A stretch of 64,000 nucleotides of DNA, from assembly GCF_009729545.1 (NCBI RefSeq), contig NZ_WFIY01000004.1, forward strand, positions 1,648,001-1,712,000, in the 5' to 3' direction. Origin of the DNA: Acidianus infernus (GTDB lineage Archaea; Thermoproteota; Thermoprotei_A; Sulfolobales; Sulfolobaceae). The position numbers were made by a program, and so were the translations under genes. The notes beneath the pieces are model-generated. The model worked only from the letters and a program-made list of their open reading frames with translations. It was not told where the DNA came from and did no database searches. How positions within the stretch are numbered: position 1 is the first letter of the stretch; each line of letters starts with the position of its first letter. This document shows positions 29,970-39,466 of the stretch, piece after piece.

Positions 29970-30888
29970 GCCTTTCGTAAAGGTAAGGTAAGGATGTGCA
30001 ATATCTGCTCGAGTTTCCGAAGTGCCCTCCTTTAAACTCCTCATAGTAGTGTTGGATTCCTAATTTTTGCAATTTCTTGTGGAGAGACCTCATGCCTATG
30101 AATAAATTATATTCATCACACTTCCCTACGTCTAGGTAGATTGCCTTTAATTTCCTCAAAGAATCAACGTAATTCTCTACGTTTTTTACTGGGTCAAAAG
30201 AAAGCCACTTTTTCCAGACTTTATCAATTATTTCTCCGGTTTCATCAAATGGTAAATCAAAACCGGTTTCACTGTTTAAATTAGGTGAATAGAACGCTGA
30301 GCTCCCGAAAACGTTTAAGATTTTCATATCGTCTTCGCTCGGAGTCTTTGCCATTAGTTCTTTAAGTAAATCTTTAGGTTTCTTTCCTTCTAAGTCTTTA
30401 ATTGTGTAAACGAAGTCGTTAGCATAAAGATAATAGAAACAACTATCTCCGAAGTGGTCGGCAAATCCTTGAACTACGTCCGGATGCCTTACTGCTAGAG
30501 TATAAGCTCCAAATCCTCCAGAAGATTTTCCAAATAAGGCTACGTTTCCTACCTTATACCTTTCCTTTAATTCCGGTATTAGCTCCTTTATGATGAAATT
30601 TTCGTAATTACCTACTGCGGGTGAGTTAATATATTGGTTTAGATAATATTTTGTCCTAAAGTTTGGATTAACAACTACAGCTTTTATTTTCTTCAGTAGG
30701 CGAGTCATTATTTGGTGAAACCTATTGTTAACATTAGGAGACCAGTTTATTCCAGCAAGTTCAATGAATAACGGAAGTCCTTCTTCAATCTCGTCTGGAG
30801 TATAAACTAAGACTTCTCTCACGTAGGGGTCTTTCAAATAATTATCCTTAAGTTCTTGGCTTTCTATCTTTATTATCTCGTATTTCAT
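29956..30888 (-). CDS. Alpha/beta hydrolase, esterase D / putative esterase family
   Basis: 310 residues from the ATG at 30888. The nucleophile elbow is GKSSGGFGAY, acid DVGKCDEYN and His in GGHFGNSS, giving a plausible Ser-Asp-His triad. It is probably a cytoplasmic carboxylesterase or S-acyl hydrolase. A TATA element (reverse strand TTTATTA, about 30911-30917) lies about 26 bases upstream of this ATG. An earlier in-frame ATG at 30909 would overlap the promoter. The 3' end overlaps the unknown gene at 29571 by 14 bases. Confidence 0.82.
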   Translation of the reverse strand: MKYEIIKIESQELKDNYLKDPYVREVLVYTPDEIEEGLPLFIELAGINWSPNVNNRFHQIMTRLLKKIKAVVVNPNFRTKYYLNQYINSPAVGNYENFIIKELIPELKERYKVGNVALFGKSSGGFGAYTLAVRHPDVVQGFADHFGDSCFYYLYANDFVYTIKDLEGKKPKDLLKELMAKTPSEDDMKILNVFGSSAFYSPNLNSETGFDLPFDETGEIIDKVWKKWLSFDPVKNVENYVDSLRKLKAIYLDVGKCDEYNLFIGMRSLHKKLQKLGIQHYYEEFKGGHFGNSSRYCTSLPYLYERLKLS

Positions 30889-30924
30889 AACGACAACTCT
30901 TTTAAGCAATTAATAAAGTAAACT

Positions 30925-31488
30925 TCAAATAAAAGGATAAAACTCTTTTAATAATAGATATGAAAGAATAGCGTTCAAAGGTATTGCAATTATATCTATT
31001 AATGGAAATAATGAAAGTAAAGCTAAGACGTAAAGTATTAAGAAAGAAATAAAATCACTTTTTATTCCGACTTTTATTTCCTTCATAAGTTTTGGAAACG
31101 AAATACCCCTAAAAATTAAAGGAGTTAATAGTACATCAAAGGCTAAAGCTAAACCATCTAGGAAAAACGTGAGGAAGCCTATATATGTTGAAAGATAAGA
31201 AAAAAGGAGGAAAAAGAAGCCCAAAATTATTCCTAGAGCTGTAGATTGCGGGAAGTACTCCCTTATTTTATCTATCTGGTCAATAAACCTTGGCGAATAT
31301 AAATACCCTGCGAGTGAAGCTACAAGGCTGTATGATAGTGTTAACCCAACTATAAAATTTGAGAAAAGCGAAAAAGGAGTTGTGTCAACAAATATGGATA
31401 TTACATAACCCACAATTGTTATTACTATTACTGCCAGGATTAGCTGGAGCCTAGGTATGAATTCCTTGTAAGCGTCTTCTATTTTCAT
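30925..31488 (-). CDS. Membrane protein, function unknown
   Basis: 187 residues with five or so hydrophobic helices (about 15-33, 39-62, 85-107, 109-128, 145-180). A Yip1-like or small permease-like fold is possible, but no diagnostic motif is seen. It overlaps the dCTP deaminase gene by 4 bases and so is probably cotranscribed with it, though no functional link is obvious. Confidence 0.65.
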   Translation of the reverse strand: MKIEDAYKEFIPRLQLILAVIVITIVGYVISIFVDTTPFSLFSNFIVGLTLSYSLVASLAGYLYSPRFIDQIDKIREYFPQSTALGIILGFFFLLFSYLSTYIGFLTFFLDGLALAFDVLLTPLIFRGISFPKLMKEIKVGIKSDFISFLILYVLALLSLFPLIDIIAIPLNAILSYLLLKEFYPFI

Positions 31489-31967
31489 ATTACTACTCCA
31501 CCTTGATATTTTCCATTATAAGATTTTTCAGTTGGTTTATCAAGCTTAAGGAAAATTATATGTGCAGTCCTAGTTCCTTTTGCTATTCTGTTATGGTAAA
31601 AAGAGGACAGGGCTAAAGTTATCTTTCCTTTATAACCTGCATCTATTACTGTAGGAGGTAAAATAAATCCGTTTCTAGCTAAAGTGCTCCTTAAGGTAAT
31701 CAACGCCGCCAAATCGTTTGGCATGTTAAATTCTTCGCAGGTCTCAAAAAGGTAAGTTTTCCCGGGATAAAAAAATGCGAATTCTTTGAATTCGATTTCC
31801 TTTATTTCGCTCTTTTTGATTGGTAATTCGGCATTACCTTCTACTTCGTAGTATTTTTCTCCGCAAATCCTTAAATCGTAACCATTTTCTCTTATACTTT
31901 CCTCCGAATAGTTTCCTATAACTCCTTTAGTAATTATCTCCTTAATTGACTGATGACTTAGGATCAT
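31485..31967 (-). CDS. dcd: dCTP deaminase
   Basis: 160 residues from the ATG at 31967. The canonical N-terminus MILSHQSI, the ENGYDLRI strand, LITLRSTLARNGF and TVIDAGYKGKITL are dCTP deaminase/dUTPase family motifs, with the catalytic Glu in the last region replaced in sequence context by DAGYKG followed by strands. The enzyme makes dUTP from dCTP for thymidylate synthesis. An in-frame ATG at 32009 is rejected because it would overlap the divergent TPR gene and adds a non-homologous tail. Confidence 0.88.
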   Translation of the reverse strand: MILSHQSIKEIITKGVIGNYSEESIRENGYDLRICGEKYYEVEGNAELPIKKSEIKEIEFKEFAFFYPGKTYLFETCEEFNMPNDLAALITLRSTLARNGFILPPTVIDAGYKGKITLALSSFYHNRIAKGTRTAHIIFLKLDKPTEKSYNGKYQGGVVI

Positions 31968-31998
31968 AAATAAAACCTCTGTAAGAAAGATTAATAAC

Positions 31999-32898
31999 GT
32001 GTTAGACATAGAAAAGGCATATAAGCTTTACAATGATTATAAGAAGACAGGAAACAAGGAACTTCTGAGTAAAATTGAAGAACTAATTAAAGGAGATTCA
32101 TCCATTCAAGGGTTAAATTTGCTAGCGTTGGTCTATATCGAGAAAGGTAAATATGATGATGCTATCAACGCGTTGGATATAGCACTAAAGAAAGTTAGAG
32201 ATGAAGAAGATAAGGCAACTTTGCTTTTTAATAAGGCGTTAGCGCTTTTCAGGAAAGGTGATTTAGATTCTTCATACGAAATTCTCAAATCAATACCCCC
32301 TAGGACTTCAGTTTATGCTCATTCTAGGAGGTTTTTGGCTCAAGTGTGCATAAAGAAGGGCGATTTAAGACATTTAGAAGAAGCTAGACAAATTTTAGAA
32401 AGTTTTGACATACCAAACGAGGATTTGGCAGTAACTTATATTTTACTTTCAAGGCTTAAGGATAAATCTCTATATAAGAAGGCTGTGGAAATAGCAAAAA
32501 GTATTAAGAACGAGAGGTTGTTAGCAGAGGCCTTACTTTCTTCGGATGACGAAAAGGAGCTAGAAGAAGCTCTGGAAATATTTAGGAAGTTAAACGACGT
32601 AAACGGTGAAGCTAAAGTTCTCTATAAGCTTTCTCTTAAAAAGCCAGAATTGCTTTATGAGGCAATTCAAAGGTTAGAGGAAAGCGGAGAAAGTAGGGAA
32701 AGGCAAACTTTACTTTATGAATTATATAAAAGGACGGGAATTCTTAATTTTCTAAAAGAGGCAATAAAAATTGCGGAAAAGTATAATGACTACCTATTTT
32801 TAGCGAGGTCTTATGTTGAACTTTCTAAGAGAGAGAATGAGTTAGAAAACCTTAGAAAAGCAGTATTATTTTATGAAAGATACATAGAAAGTTTATAA
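31999..32898 (+). CDS. Tetratricopeptide-repeat protein
   Basis: 299 residues, all helical, with several TPR units. The clearest is LLALVYIEKGKYDDAINALDIAL (positions about 47-69), with weaker repeats to the C-terminus. TPR arrays mediate protein contacts; no partner is indicated. The GTG start fits a TATA-like CATAAATAAA about 30 bases upstream. It is divergent from dcd and upstream of the P-type ATPase with a 62-base gap that holds its own promoter. Confidence 0.8.
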   Translation: MLDIEKAYKLYNDYKKTGNKELLSKIEELIKGDSSIQGLNLLALVYIEKGKYDDAINALDIALKKVRDEEDKATLLFNKALALFRKGDLDSSYEILKSIPPRTSVYAHSRRFLAQVCIKKGDLRHLEEARQILESFDIPNEDLAVTYILLSRLKDKSLYKKAVEIAKSIKNERLLAEALLSSDDEKELEEALEIFRKLNDVNGEAKVLYKLSLKKPELLYEAIQRLEESGESRERQTLLYELYKRTGILNFLKEAIKIAEKYNDYLFLARSYVELSKRENELENLRKAVLFYERYIESL

Positions 32899-32960
32899 AT
32901 TTCGATAATTCTAGACTTAATGTAGGATACGATTAAATAGGGTTAGAAGTAATTTATCGT

Positions 32961-35345
32961 ATGGCAAGTAACTTTGAAAAAATGAGCATAGAAGAAACAT
33001 TAACACAGTTAAACACTTCTTTGAAAGGCTTAACAGAAAAAGAAGCTGAGGAGAGGATTAAAAAATATGGTTACAATGAAGTTAAGGAAAAGAAAGAAAG
33101 CCCCGTCGTAAAGTTCCTCAAAAAATTCTGGGCACCAGTTCCTTGGATGCTCGAAGTTACTATTGTTATTACATATATCTTAGGAAAATATCTAGATATG
33201 TATATAATTCTCTTTTTACTTGTGTTTAATTCTATAGTAAGTTTTATCCAGGAAAGAAGGGCAGAAAACGCGGTGGAACTACTTAAGCAAAAGCTTAACG
33301 TAAAAGCCAGAGTTCTAAGAGACGGCCAATGGAAGGTTGTTCCTGCAAGACTCTTAGTACCGGGAGATATAGTGCACATAAGGTTAGGAGATATAGTTCC
33401 TGCAGATATTAAACTGTTTGAAGGAGAAGTACTAGTCGACCAATCAGCTCTAACTGGAGAATCTGTTCCGGTAGAAAAAGGAAAAGGCAACGTGGTTTAT
33501 TCTGGATCAATTATTAGACGAGGAGAAGCATCTGGAATTGTAATTGCAACAGGAGCAAAAACCTATTTTGGTAAGACTACAGAGCTTGTTCAGACCGCAA
33601 GGGCCGAATCTCACCTAGAGAAATTAATAATGAATATAGTAAAATACTTGATAATTGTAGACGTTGCTCTAGTTATCGCTCTATTCGTATTTTCATTGGC
33701 TGTTGGAGTAAAATTGTCTGACGTGCTTCCATTTTCTTTGATAGTATTAATTGCTTCAGTCCCTGTAGCTTTACCTGCAACTTTTACTATAGCCATGGCT
33801 TTAGGTAGCCAAGAGTTAGCAAGAAAAGGAATTCTAGTAACAAGGCTTACAGCTTCTGAAGATGCTGCTTCAATGGACGTATTAAATCTCGATAAAACTG
33901 GGACTATAACGGAAAACAGAATGAGGGTGGGGGATCCAATACCCGCAGAAGGCTTTACCAAAGAAGAAGTTGTTAAATATGCTTACATGGCCTCTGATGA
34001 GGCAAGTCAAGATCCTATAGATACTGCAGTAATTGCATGCTTAAGGGAAAATAACATTGAACCGGGTAATTACGAGAGGCTTGAGTTTAAACCCTTTGAT
34101 CCTTCCACTAAAAGGACTGAGGCATTAGTTAAAACTGAAAATAATGTGTTCAGAGTTGTTAAAGGAGCTCCTCAAGTAATTGCGGAATTGGCAGAGGTTC
34201 CAGACTTGAAGAGTTATTATTCTACTCTTGAGGATCTTTCAAAGAGAGGATATAGGACAATATCTGTAGCTATAGGAGATAAAGAAGGTAAACTTAAGCT
34301 TGTCGGAATTTTACCGCTTTACGACAGACCTAGAAAAGATAGTAGGGAATTTATAGAGGAAATTAAACGACTTAACGTTAAGCCTAAGATGGTTACTGGG
34401 GATAACGAATTAATCGCAAGAGAAATTGCAAGGCAAGTAGGTATAGGTGACGTTATTTGTAATATTAATGAAATAAAGAAGCTTGAAGGAAAGGAAAGAA
34501 TTAAAAAAGTCGAGGAATGTGACGTATTTGCAGAGGTCTTTCCTGAAGATAAGTATTTCATTGTAAAGACTCTGCAGGAAGGAGGACATTATGTTGGAAT
34601 GACAGGAGATGGAGTAAACGATGCGCCTGCTTTAAAACAAGCTGAAGTAGGAATAGCGGTCGCAAACGCTACCGATGTGGCAAAGGCTTCCGCAAGTATG
34701 GTTTTAACTCATGAGGGATTAATTGATATAGTTGAGGCTATAAAGACTGGTAGAAAAATTTACCAAAGGATGTTAACTTACACTATAAATAAAATAATTA
34801 AAACTTTACAAGTTGTATTATTTCTAACGATTTCCTTCTTTATTGTTAGATTTTTCGTTACTACTCCTTTTGACGTAATACTACTGTTATTTGCCAACGA
34901 TTTCGTTACTATGTCTATAGCAACTGATAACGTAAGATATTCACAAAAACCTGAAAGGCTTGACGCAGGAAAAATAGTTAAGGCGTCATTAATTCTAGCT
35001 TTCCTAATTGTAGCAGAATCATTCTTCTCCTTATGGTTGGCGTTATATTTACGTATGTCAATAGACGAGATACACACTTTCATATTTGATATGTTAGTAT
35101 TTACAGGTCAATTTACAGTATATATGGTTAGAGAAAGAAGAAGTATGTGGTCTTCTAGGCCAAGTAATTTCTTACTGATAAGTAGCATTTTCGACATAAT
35201 CTTTATTTCAACAATTTCAGCATTAGGAATTCTAGTTTATCCAATTCCTCTTCAGTACGTTTTGCTGATATTAGGAATTTCCTTCGGATTTACTGTAATT
35301 TTCGACCACATAAAGAACATATCCTTCAAGACAGTAGGAATTTAA
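32961..35345 (+). CDS. Proton-translocating P-type ATPase (P3A, plasma-membrane type)
   Basis: 794 residues with about ten transmembrane helices. The phosphorylation site LDKTGTITEN, actuator LTGESVPVEKG and hinge MTGDGVNDAPALK are intact. Overall organisation, with an N-terminal helical stretch, resembles plant and fungal plasma-membrane H+-ATPases and their archaeal relatives, rather than heavy-metal pumps (no CPx motif and no metal-binding domain). In an acidophile it could help hold pH homeostasis or membrane potential. It is preceded by an independent promoter and stands alone. Confidence 0.9.
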   Translation: MASNFEKMSIEETLTQLNTSLKGLTEKEAEERIKKYGYNEVKEKKESPVVKFLKKFWAPVPWMLEVTIVITYILGKYLDMYIILFLLVFNSIVSFIQERRAENAVELLKQKLNVKARVLRDGQWKVVPARLLVPGDIVHIRLGDIVPADIKLFEGEVLVDQSALTGESVPVEKGKGNVVYSGSIIRRGEASGIVIATGAKTYFGKTTELVQTARAESHLEKLIMNIVKYLIIVDVALVIALFVFSLAVGVKLSDVLPFSLIVLIASVPVALPATFTIAMALGSQELARKGILVTRLTASEDAASMDVLNLDKTGTITENRMRVGDPIPAEGFTKEEVVKYAYMASDEASQDPIDTAVIACLRENNIEPGNYERLEFKPFDPSTKRTEALVKTENNVFRVVKGAPQVIAELAEVPDLKSYYSTLEDLSKRGYRTISVAIGDKEGKLKLVGILPLYDRPRKDSREFIEEIKRLNVKPKMVTGDNELIAREIARQVGIGDVICNINEIKKLEGKERIKKVEECDVFAEVFPEDKYFIVKTLQEGGHYVGMTGDGVNDAPALKQAEVGIAVANATDVAKASASMVLTHEGLIDIVEAIKTGRKIYQRMLTYTINKIIKTLQVVLFLTISFFIVRFFVTTPFDVILLLFANDFVTMSIATDNVRYSQKPERLDAGKIVKASLILAFLIVAESFFSLWLALYLRMSIDEIHTFIFDMLVFTGQFTVYMVRERRSMWSSRPSNFLLISSIFDIIFISTISALGILVYPIPLQYVLLILGISFGFTVIFDHIKNISFKTVGI

Positions 35346-35407
35346 GGTAAAATCTATAGACGATTTTTATCAAAAATTTTAAAAAAAGAAGATGTAATTT
35401 CGACTCA

Positions 35408-36643
35408 ATGAAAATAGGTATATTACTATTTTCAATCATCCTTCTTTCTTCCGGTATAATAATTTCTGCAGTTTCAACTATTACAAAGCAATGTGAGTTG
35501 ATAAGCTACGGTTACGGTAGTGTTGCCAATCCTCCACAATATTGGCGTGAAGAATTATGGAGCGTATTAAATAAGGGAATGCCTTCCGCATATATTATAT
35601 TAAACGGAACGAGAACTGTTAACTTGAGTAACATTTCTTCCGTATCACTTAATTCTTCTTATTTTTACGTTTACGTGATTAAGGGATATATTCAACCTTA
35701 TGCTTACTTATCTCCAATTGGTTTACTCTTAATCTTTTTAGGGACGGCTACGGGTTTTAGGGGAATGATACTTTTAATTCAAGAAAGAGCTTTAGGAGAA
35801 TTATCTAAGGGTTACGCTGTAGGTGGATCAATTTATAAGTACGTAATTAAGAGGCTAGCTAGCTTCGTAATTTCTATGACGATAGTCTCTTCTGTTGTAA
35901 TAATTCTAGAGGCTATACATGGTGTTTGTATAACAAAGTCTATATCAGAGTTGATAACGTTTAGCATGGGTTATAGTAGACACTACGGAATTTCTGTAAC
36001 TTCTCTGCTTCTAACTTCCTTAGCTTTCACAAGTTTGTTGACTGGAATAGCCTTTGCTTTAACTGTATATTTAAGTCCTTTCTTAGTTATGAAGGCAATT
36101 TTAGGTTCTTCATTAATAAATTCTCTTCTCAGGAGATGGAAATATATTGGTAACGCTTTAGCTTCTTGGGTTATAGCCATAGGATTAATTTACTTATTCC
36201 ATGTATATTTAAACGTTTTACCAATAGGCTCACCTAGGGGTCATCTAATATATTATCTTATTTTACCTTTAGTTTCATTGTTCTTTCCATTTATAGGAAT
36301 TTTTGCAAATAGGATCTTGCTAAGCGTAAGCAAGGTTCCGCAAGAATTCGTCGCCAAAGGCTTAAGCAGGGACGTTTTAGTATTTAGACATATTCTAGGT
36401 AATTTAACAGTAGTAACTCTTTCAAGCATTTCAGCAGCATTCGTGGAAATGTTAATAGCAGAATTTTTAGTTGAGGCAATATTTGCATGGCCAGGTCTAG
36501 GTTATTTAATAAGAATAGGAGTAGATTACGATGATTTTAAAATAGTAGAAGGAGTTTTGATGATTTACTCTAGCATCGTTATTTTCTCTAATTTTATTGC
36601 TGATGTAATTTACGGAATAATAGATCCTAGGGTGACTAGATGA
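35408..36643 (+). CDS. Opp/Dpp-like ABC transporter permease 1
   Basis: 411 residues. An N-terminal membrane helix and an external loop (about 30-95, with several N-glycosylation-type NxS/T sites) precede a DppB-type permease core. The EAA-like loop AKGLSRDVLVFRHILGN and FLVEAIFAWPGLGYL near the C-terminus are characteristic. It overlaps the second permease by 4 bases and heads a four-gene operon (35408-39082). No substrate-binding protein is adjacent. The operon's ATPases are degenerate, so transport of peptides or sugars is uncertain. Confidence 0.8.
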   Translation: MKIGILLFSIILLSSGIIISAVSTITKQCELISYGYGSVANPPQYWREELWSVLNKGMPSAYIILNGTRTVNLSNISSVSLNSSYFYVYVIKGYIQPYAYLSPIGLLLIFLGTATGFRGMILLIQERALGELSKGYAVGGSIYKYVIKRLASFVISMTIVSSVVIILEAIHGVCITKSISELITFSMGYSRHYGISVTSLLLTSLAFTSLLTGIAFALTVYLSPFLVMKAILGSSLINSLLRRWKYIGNALASWVIAIGLIYLFHVYLNVLPIGSPRGHLIYYLILPLVSLFFPFIGIFANRILLSVSKVPQEFVAKGLSRDVLVFRHILGNLTVVTLSSISAAFVEMLIAEFLVEAIFAWPGLGYLIRIGVDYDDFKIVEGVLMIYSSIVIFSNFIADVIYGIIDPRVTR

Positions 36644-37401
36644 TAAAGGTTTACGTCATTTTACTATCTTTAATAATCGCATTATCATTATTTTTTACCT
36701 TTTATGAATTACCTAAAGGGAAGCCTTTACATTGCCCTTGTCCCTCATACCCTTTAGGAACGTATATTAATGGAGATAACATGATTAATATGAATGCTGA
36801 AGCGATAATTAATACTCTAATTTTCGGAGTTGTAGTAGGAATAGTCGAAACTTTTATTGCAGTAATATATGGATCGGTTTCTGGTCTAATGGGTGGTAAA
36901 ATTAGAATTATCATGGTAAGAATTTCCGATTCAATAAATACGGTACCTAGAATCTTATTACTCTTATCCATAGCCTTAATCTATGGTATTCCTACTGGGA
37001 CTTCATTAAAGGCTAATTTCTTTATTACTGCGATAATAGTAGGTCTAACGGGCTGGGCTAATTACTCTAGGCAAGTTAGTGAATACTTATTCACTTCCTC
37101 TTCTTCTACCTTAAGCAGAATTGTACCTAAAACTCCTTTCTCTTTGCTTTTCTTTTCAAATAAGGAAGAGATATATAATCTCTCAAAGAAATTTATTATT
37201 CCTGCAATGATAGACGGCATTTCAACATATACTGCTATGGGGGTAATAGCAGGTGTTGGTGATCCAAGATTCCCGACTTTGACTACACTATTAACTGTGG
37301 CATCGAGATATTTACCTTATTGGTGGCTTTATTTACCGCCTGCATTGTTTAGGGCAATAGTTATTGTTTTACTTTATTTAATTTCAGATAATTTGAAGTG
37401 A
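36640..37401 (+). CDS. Opp/Dpp-like ABC transporter permease 2
   Basis: 253 residues with a signal-anchor helix, a short Cys/Pro-rich outer loop (HCPCPSYP) and about five more membrane helices. It corresponds to DppC: GLTGWANYSRQVSEYL and the C-terminal GDPRFPTL. The EAA loop expected to contact the ATPase is poorly preserved (RIVPKTPFSLLFFSNKEE). Overlaps of 4 bases on each side show tight operon packing. Confidence 0.75.
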   Translation: MIKVYVILLSLIIALSLFFTFYELPKGKPLHCPCPSYPLGTYINGDNMINMNAEAIINTLIFGVVVGIVETFIAVIYGSVSGLMGGKIRIIMVRISDSINTVPRILLLLSIALIYGIPTGTSLKANFFITAIIVGLTGWANYSRQVSEYLFTSSSSTLSRIVPKTPFSLLFFSNKEEIYNLSKKFIIPAMIDGISTYTAMGVIAGVGDPRFPTLTTLLTVASRYLPYWWLYLPPALFRAIVIVLLYLISDNLK

Positions 37402-38246
37402 TTTTCATGTTAGAATACATTAACATTTATGGAGATACTTTGAACAATTTTTCTTTAAAAGTAGAAAGTAACCTAGGAATATTGGGTCAGAGGGATAGCG
37501 GTAAGGAGGAAATAATATTTTATACTTTATTGTTGAAAAAACCTAAAAAAGGAAAAATATTACTTAATGGAAATGAAATAAAAGAGGACAACGTTAATGG
37601 CATAAGATGGAAGGAAATTTCTGCGGTTTTCTACAATCCTTATTCAATGTTTAATCCGATTTACAATATTGCATCTCATTTTGCTGAAATAGTAATGTCT
37701 CACGATATAGGGGATTATAATTTTGCAGTAGATATTGCTAAAGAATTTATAAAAATTCTGGGTTTAGATTCTTCAGTTTTAGAAAAATTTTCTTATCAGC
37801 TAACTCCTTTAGAGGCTAAGAAAGTGTCATTGGCACTTGCAACATTTCTAGAACCTAAGTATGTTTTGATAGATGATATAGAATTTGGCATAAACGATAA
37901 TGGGAGAGCCGTAGTAATTAACTCTATAATAGACTTAGAAAGTATTTTGTCGTCAAAATTCATAGTTTTAGATAACGATCCTGCGGTAATTTCAAGAGTT
38001 TCAGACGAGTTTGTAGTGCTCTATAAAGGTAAAATAATTGAAAGAGGAAGTAATGTAAGCGAGGTATATCATCCTTATACCTTAGATTTGCTAAGAGGGG
38101 AAATTTCAATTAACTATCTTGGAATAGGTTGTCCATATAGTGACAATTGTAGATATTCTTCATTAAAATGTAAGGAGAAAGAACCAGAAGAAATAAAGGT
38201 AGGCAACAATTACGTAAAATGCCTGCTTTATTCGTGGTTAAAATGA
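37398..38246 (+). CDS. Degenerate ABC ATPase (DppD-like pseudo-ATPase)
   Basis: 282 residues that align with DppD but lack catalytic residues. Walker A reads GQRDSGKEE (Ser/Thr lost), the Q loop is FYNPYSMFNP (Gln to Tyr), the signature is LTPLEAKKV in place of LSGGQ, Walker B is VLIDDIE, and the switch His is replaced (LDNDPAV). The C-terminal Opp-family Cys motif (GCPYSDNC ... C ... C) and YHPYTLDLL remain. It may bind but hardly hydrolyse ATP. The frame is intact, so the change appears tolerated or selected. Confidence 0.75.
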   Translation: MIFMLEYINIYGDTLNNFSLKVESNLGILGQRDSGKEEIIFYTLLLKKPKKGKILLNGNEIKEDNVNGIRWKEISAVFYNPYSMFNPIYNIASHFAEIVMSHDIGDYNFAVDIAKEFIKILGLDSSVLEKFSYQLTPLEAKKVSLALATFLEPKYVLIDDIEFGINDNGRAVVINSIIDLESILSSKFIVLDNDPAVISRVSDEFVVLYKGKIIERGSNVSEVYHPYTLDLLRGEISINYLGIGCPYSDNCRYSSLKCKEKEPEEIKVGNNYVKCLLYSWLK

Positions 38247-39082
38247 TAGTTATAAACAATTTATATACTGATCAATTGAAGGGCATTAGTTTAATAGTTG
38301 ATGGAGTAACTTGCGTCTTAGGTGATTGGGGTGAAGACAAGAAATCCTTAATTTCTTCATTGCTTGGAAAGTCAAAATATGTCGGGGAAATAAAATTTTA
38401 CAAAGATAAGGAAATTGATAAAAATCAAGCTAAAAATTTTATCAGAGTTATACCTAGAGAATTGGAAAAACCTAAAATAGATTCTATAACTTTCATTAAG
38501 GTTTTGTTAAAAAATTATGGAGGAAATGTAAACCCAGAAAGTATCTTAAGCATTCTAAATATAAGGAATGATAAAATTTCAAATTTATCGGAATATGAAG
38601 TATTTAACCTCTACTTGTCCTCACTACTTATTGGTAAAGCCTACTTTGTTATTGCAGAAGATTTTCTTGAATTAATGGAAGAACAATTAAAGTATAAAGC
38701 TTTAAAAAATTTAATAAAAATTGTTAGCATAATCAACGGAGACCTGCTATTGTTTTCTAGCTCAACTAAAAATCTTGAAGTTTGTAAAAGAATTTACGTC
38801 ATTTATGGAGGTAAACTTATAGAAGAAAGTTATGGTAAAGAACTTCTTCACCCATATTCTTTAACCTTACTAAATTCTAAAATAACCATAGGAAATAAAA
38901 AGGAAAAAATCCCGGTAAGAGAAATAGGCAGCCCTTCAGATCATGGGTGTCCATTTCACGATTACTGCGATCTAATGCAAAAAGAGAAACCGCTTTCAAT
39001 AAAGTGTAGATTACAAGATCCCCCAATGTTCATTGTTAAAGGAAATAGGGTGTCCTGCTGGTATTATGAAAAATACGTTTAA
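38243..39082 (+). CDS. Degenerate ABC ATPase (DppF-like pseudo-ATPase)
   Basis: About 279 residues from the ATG at 38243, which overlaps the previous stop in ATGA. It is even further from consensus than its partner: Walker A GDWGEDKKS, no Q-loop Gln, signature LSEYEVFN, Walker B VIAEDFLEL, no switch His. The C-terminal Cys motif (HGCPFHDYC ... C ... C) is kept. With the partner it would form a heterodimer with no competent ATP site. An earlier start at 38219 is possible but less likely. Confidence 0.72.
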   Translation: MIVINNLYTDQLKGISLIVDGVTCVLGDWGEDKKSLISSLLGKSKYVGEIKFYKDKEIDKNQAKNFIRVIPRELEKPKIDSITFIKVLLKNYGGNVNPESILSILNIRNDKISNLSEYEVFNLYLSSLLIGKAYFVIAEDFLELMEEQLKYKALKNLIKIVSIINGDLLLFSSSTKNLEVCKRIYVIYGGKLIEESYGKELLHPYSLTLLNSKITIGNKKEKIPVREIGSPSDHGCPFHDYCDLMQKEKPLSIKCRLQDPPMFIVKGNRVSCWYYEKYV

Positions 39083-39105
39083 ACTATTTTTAACAACATT
39101 AAACT

Positions 39106-39438
39106 ATGTACAAAGTTATAGTGCAAATAAAGGACGAGGAAAGAGTTCCTCAAGCGATAAGATCCGTAATAAATCTATATAATGATCTGAAAGGAGATGC
39201 GGAAATAGAGGTAGTTTTTCATCAGTCCGCAATTAAGGCTCTAGTTAAAGGAAATCCCAATGAAGATTATGTAAAGAAGCTATTATCCTCCGGGATTAAC
39301 GTTGTGGGTTGCATGAATAGTATTAATGCTCTAAATCTTAACGTTGAATCTCTGATTAAAGGGATTTCAATAGTTCAAGCAGGAGTTGGTGAGATTGTAA
39401 GAAAACAAGCTGAAGGCTGGATATACCTAAGCCTTTAA
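39106..39438 (+). CDS. DsrE-family protein
   Basis: 110 residues in the DsrE/TusD-like fold: KVIVQIKDEERV, EVVFHQSAIKALV, ... GINVVGCMNSI (with the conserved Cys), then IVQAGVGEIVRKQAEGW. Members trap or carry sulfur in sulfur oxidation and tRNA thiolation, or act as small regulators. One Cys at the expected site suggests sulfur handling. It sits after the ABC operon and before the helicase, each with its own short spacer. Confidence 0.8.
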   Translation: MYKVIVQIKDEERVPQAIRSVINLYNDLKGDAEIEVVFHQSAIKALVKGNPNEDYVKKLLSSGINVVGCMNSINALNLNVESLIKGISIVQAGVGEIVRKQAEGWIYLSL

Positions 39439-39466
39439 TTTTTTCCCACTTAATATACGTAGTGAA

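Noticed and set aside
33071..34561. Several long antisense open frames within the P-type ATPase gene
   Set aside because: Low-complexity Ser/Thr-rich translations with no family pattern, opposite a full-length conserved gene.
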